From contig JAEPRB010000031.1 in the NCBI GenBank assembly GCA_016758965.1, positions 208,232 through 272,231 of the forward strand: 64,000 nucleotides of DNA, written 5' to 3'. Positions 61,104-64,000 of the stretch are shown piece after piece. A program made the translations under genes and the position numbers. The notes beneath the pieces were generated by a model that was not told where the DNA came from, ran no database searches, and saw nothing but the letters and a program-made list of their open reading frames with translations. This DNA comes from Circinella minor. Lineage: Eukaryota > Mucoromycota > Mucoromycetes > Mucorales > Lichtheimiaceae. Position 1 is the first letter of the stretch. Every line of letters begins with the position of its first letter.

Positions 61104-62601
61104 ATTCTTTTCGTTGAGAGATAGAGAGAAAGAGGCAAAAAAAAAAAAAAAAAAACAAACAAACAAAGAATATAAAAATTACTTTTTTTGAGTAGTTATA
61201 CCGTTACAGTAACTGGACTTTTAGAAATTCTAATTGGATAAAGGACCATGTCAACTACCGAAAAAAAAAAAGTAATTGGATGATTTAATAACAAAGGATT
61301 CATTCTACGTAAAAAAGAAAAATTCACTTCATAAATATCTCCCCTTCAAAGAAAAACAAAAGTAACTGTAGTTTTCATTGATGCTAATTATTCAATTAAA
61401 ATTAAAAAAAAGACTGTTAGATTTTTATTGGATTACAGTGAAGTAGGAAAAAATGCGTTTATTGTAGTTTTTATTCTGTCTTGTGAGACAAGTTCAAATT
61501 ATCCTAGATCAATGTATATTGTTGTTTCTAGTTACTTGATTGATTATTCGTTATTGTACCTATTACTTGAGTGTTTATTTATTTATTTGTTTGCTTTTTT
61601 CACAGAAGCAAATAAAATCAATTTTATGTAACAGTTGTTAATTTGATATCCTGTTGGCGTTTACACCCTCACTAGACTAAATTCACGAAAAATTATGGAA
61701 ATCGATATAACAACGTCCATTTTTCAAGATAAGCAAAAAGATTAAAACATCTTAATTTTATGTAAATACAATCAGACCATCAGGATGATAGGAATATATT
61801 ATTATATATAACTTAATTGAAAAGTATGATATAACATGAATGTATCTTAATATTTGATTTGATCGATATTTAATACGTACTTTATTTTAAATAAAAGCAA
61901 GTTACTATAAATATTATTAAAAAACCACAATTATATTCTCTTCATATTACGTATTTATAAGCTTATCAAATAAGTGCTTGAAAGAGTGGCGCATATACCC
62001 TTTACATTTTTAAGCTGTTACTATTGTGTTTTTAGCAGCTTCTTTCTTTAATCTTCAGCCTCCTCCTTACCGACTTCTCGGAACTAACGCTATGTCCAAA
62101 ATTGTTCTACAGGATGTTTTTCAACAAATATGTTTTAGTTGTTGAAAAATCGGGATCAGGAGAAAATAATCATTGGTGGTAGCATTTAGGTATTTTCTTG
62201 GTCGTGAAAGAGGTAGGAAAACTACGTATATATATATATGTGTGTGCTACTAGGTTGAAATAGTGTTTTTTAATATTATAAAACTCGAAAAGATGAGCAC
62301 ACGTTGATAAAGCTTTTTGCTCTCATTCAGCTCACAGAAAACAACAATAAAAGTGGAAGGGGCAGTTGTAAGATACCAAAAATATGGAAATATGGGAATA
62401 TTACAACTACTGTAGAGTAAATACATTCTTATTAGGGATTGATATACACTGGGACTATGCAAAAAGGATTTTATCGTGTACTACGTAACTTTTGGTGGTG
62501 AGTATCAAAGAATTTTTACTCATAAATGCGTATAAAGGCTACTACGAGGACTCCTGTTATGATAGTGAGCACATAAAAAGAAGGGAGAGACAGATCAAAA
62601 A
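61104..62601. other. gene-free AT-rich region
   Basis: This starts with the promoter of the F-box/LRR gene and continues as AT-rich sequence with TACGTA palindromes. Open frames are short and unconvincing. No gene is seen. Confidence 0.5.
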
Positions 62602-62897
62602 TCATTTATGACTATCATTTGTATTAGATCGATTTGGCATATTTGTAGTTCCATCATGCTGTATTGGATAAATGAGCAAGGGCGATTCGTATCCACTGGT
62701 GTTATTATAAAGACTTATGTACACGCCAAGAATTATGAGCTTTAATAAAATTTTATAACTACATTACTATATCATTGCAGATGGGTTATGAAAAAAAAAG
62801 AGAGAAAGTTATATAAATCAACTTACGTATTCTGATGATATAATACTGTAGCACTTTTGACATTTTCTGATCGATCTGCGTTATTATTGGTGACCAT
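62602..62897 (-). CDS. candidate small two-exon gene, 60 aa
   Basis: On the minus strand an ATG at 62897 follows a TATTTATA sequence. It opens MVTNNNADRSENVKSATVLY and reaches a good donor GTAAGT after 62827. A frame-compatible acceptor at 62714-62715 leads to LYNNTSGYESPLLIYPIQHD and a TGA at 62602. The protein is hydrophilic with no recognised domain. The acceptor (CATAAG) is weak and no homologue is known to me, so this could be a decayed gene or chance. Confidence 0.3.
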
Positions 62898-62922
62898 TTT
62901 TATAAATAGAAATTAGAACAAC

Positions 62923-63060
62923 AGGTCCGTACTACAACAACAACGATACCTCTTATTAGATAAAGAAATGCAAACTCTTGAAGATGAATTATAAACTGTT
63001 GAAGCACTTGTTTTGGAGTATGTTGACGATCATGGACACTTTTCGTGTGCTGTATCATAG
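62923..63060 (+). pseudogene. possible coding relic with one internal stop
   Basis: A frame reading VLQQQRYLLLDKEMQTLEDE meets a TAA at 62992, then continues TVEALVLEYVDDHGHFSCAV to TAG at 63060. The composition is protein-like on both sides of the stop. It may be a decayed gene next to the transposon end; no family is recognised. Confidence 0.22.
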
Positions 63061-63845
63061 AAGTAATATTTTTTATATATTAAAAAGTGTCTTTCTTTAC
63101 TATTCTATTATATACACCATCGTCTCCTGAACTAATTTTTTTTTTCATTTTTTATACGATTTCTTCTTTTTCCAGCATTATTGTACGAATCTCCAATATA
63201 CCAAAAATTTAATACACATATACACATACGTACAACTCTACCTAAATCTCAAATAATAATGATAAAAACGCGCACGCTTTAAACAAATATTATAAAATAA
63301 ACCAAAATATGGAGCGAAAAAGTTTTTGAAACCAAAATTTAGCTGGGCAGTACGTTGTGTGTAATGCCGTCTTCATCTATTCTCCTTTACTCATGATTCT
63401 TATGTTATTGTTTTTTGTTCTACAGTCAGAACTTGTTTCTTATTCAGCTTGTCAAATGTAAAATGTTGATACGTAAAGAAGATATACTTATTCTTCGGTA
63501 CATATTCGTAAATGTATTCTAAATTAGGACTATGCGAGTTAAAATTTGTTCACCTAGCAGACACATTGTCCTTACTCCTCAAATAATAATAGTAGGAAGC
63601 CTATAATTATGGTTCGTCTGCAGCTAAAGGGATTGCTTTTATATAAATTTATACAGTAAGTAACATATTAAAAGATAACAGTTTGTATTCTATGTATGAA
63701 ATATATATTCTGTTAATAAAAAAAATTCGAATTATGTATTCATGTATCATAGCTGTTGTTCGTCCTGTTCATTATTTTTTTTTATTTAATGAAATACAAA
63801 ACAATGGGGGGGGGAAGAATAATTTTATGTATGTACAAAATCTTA

Positions 63846-64000
63846 CAGTACAGTAAGTATTCGCTAAACTGGTGCTCGCTAAACCGGTATTTCGCTAAAC
63901 CGGTAGTATCTCTTAAATATTTTTTATATACTTAGTAAAATACCGGTGATTCGCTAAACCGGTATCCGGTGAGCTTTTTTAAATATTTACCGGGTTTATA
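63846..64000 (+). mobile_element. terminal region of a pogo/Tc1-like DNA transposon (truncated by the window)
   Basis: The sequence beginning CAGTACAGTAAGTATTCGC directly after a TA dinucleotide (63844-63845) resembles the terminal inverted repeats of pogo/Tigger-type elements, which start CAGT and insert at TA. It is followed by four direct copies of TCGCTAAACYGGT (63861, 63876, 63892, 63951), a likely array of subterminal transposase-binding sites. The transposase and the other end lie outside the window, so a non-autonomous element is possible. Confidence 0.55.

Overview
The window is nuclear DNA of a filamentous fungus, most likely an early-diverging one (Mucoromycota, probably Mucorales). 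It is AT-rich, and its genes carry many short GT-AG introns, close to ninety in seventeen genes. Several families present are typical of that group: an F-box/TPR-like/leucine-rich protein, a LARGE-like GT49 glycosyltransferase, a YCK-type casein kinase I and a Cdc4-type F-box/WD40 protein. No rRNA, tRNA or CRISPR was seen. I rebuilt gene models by hand from splice sites, family alignment and reading-frame closure; the exon sums of every complete model given as a CDS are divisible by three.

Layout. 1-248: the 3' end of an unidentified gene. 845-2344 (-): GT49 glycosyltransferase. 2345-6189: no gene seen. 6190-7903 (-): lysophospholipid acyltransferase. 8665-9198 (+): orphan protein. 9199-18415: a 9.2-kb gene desert. 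18416-20637 (+): MFS transporter, convergent with importin-9/Kap114 (21144-25469, -). 28239-30877 (+): casein kinase I, convergent with gamma-glutamyl phosphate reductase (33102-34946, -); a broken copy of the reductase's last exon lies between them. 36677-38651 (-): Cdc4/FBXW7-type protein, divergent from a SulP anion transporter (39270-42254, +). 45011-45715 (+): small single-pass membrane protein. 46179-47920 (-): D-arabinono-1,4-lactone oxidase, divergent from a fused chorismate mutase/prephenate dehydratase (48589-50299, +). 50610-54726 (+): CLC chloride channel or exchanger with 20 exons. 54819-55488 (-): tRNA-splicing endonuclease subunit SEN34. 55770-56748 (+): GT8 glycosyltransferase. 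56843-58717 (+): NAD(P)H-hydrate dehydratase. 58879-61103 (-): F-box/LRR protein. The right edge runs into what looks like the end of a pogo/Tc1-like DNA transposon.

The genes are mostly unrelated housekeeping functions and form no obvious cluster. Two amino-acid biosynthesis genes (proline and phenylalanine) carry GCN4/CPC1-like upstream sites. The most unusual content is in RNA processing. One intron is a clear minor-spliceosome (U12) AT-AC intron in the importin-9 gene. Two introns appear to be GC-AG. One gene closes its frame only with a one-nucleotide exon (or a one-base assembly deletion). One intron is stop-free and a multiple of three in length. The other notable gene is the bacterial-style fused P-protein.
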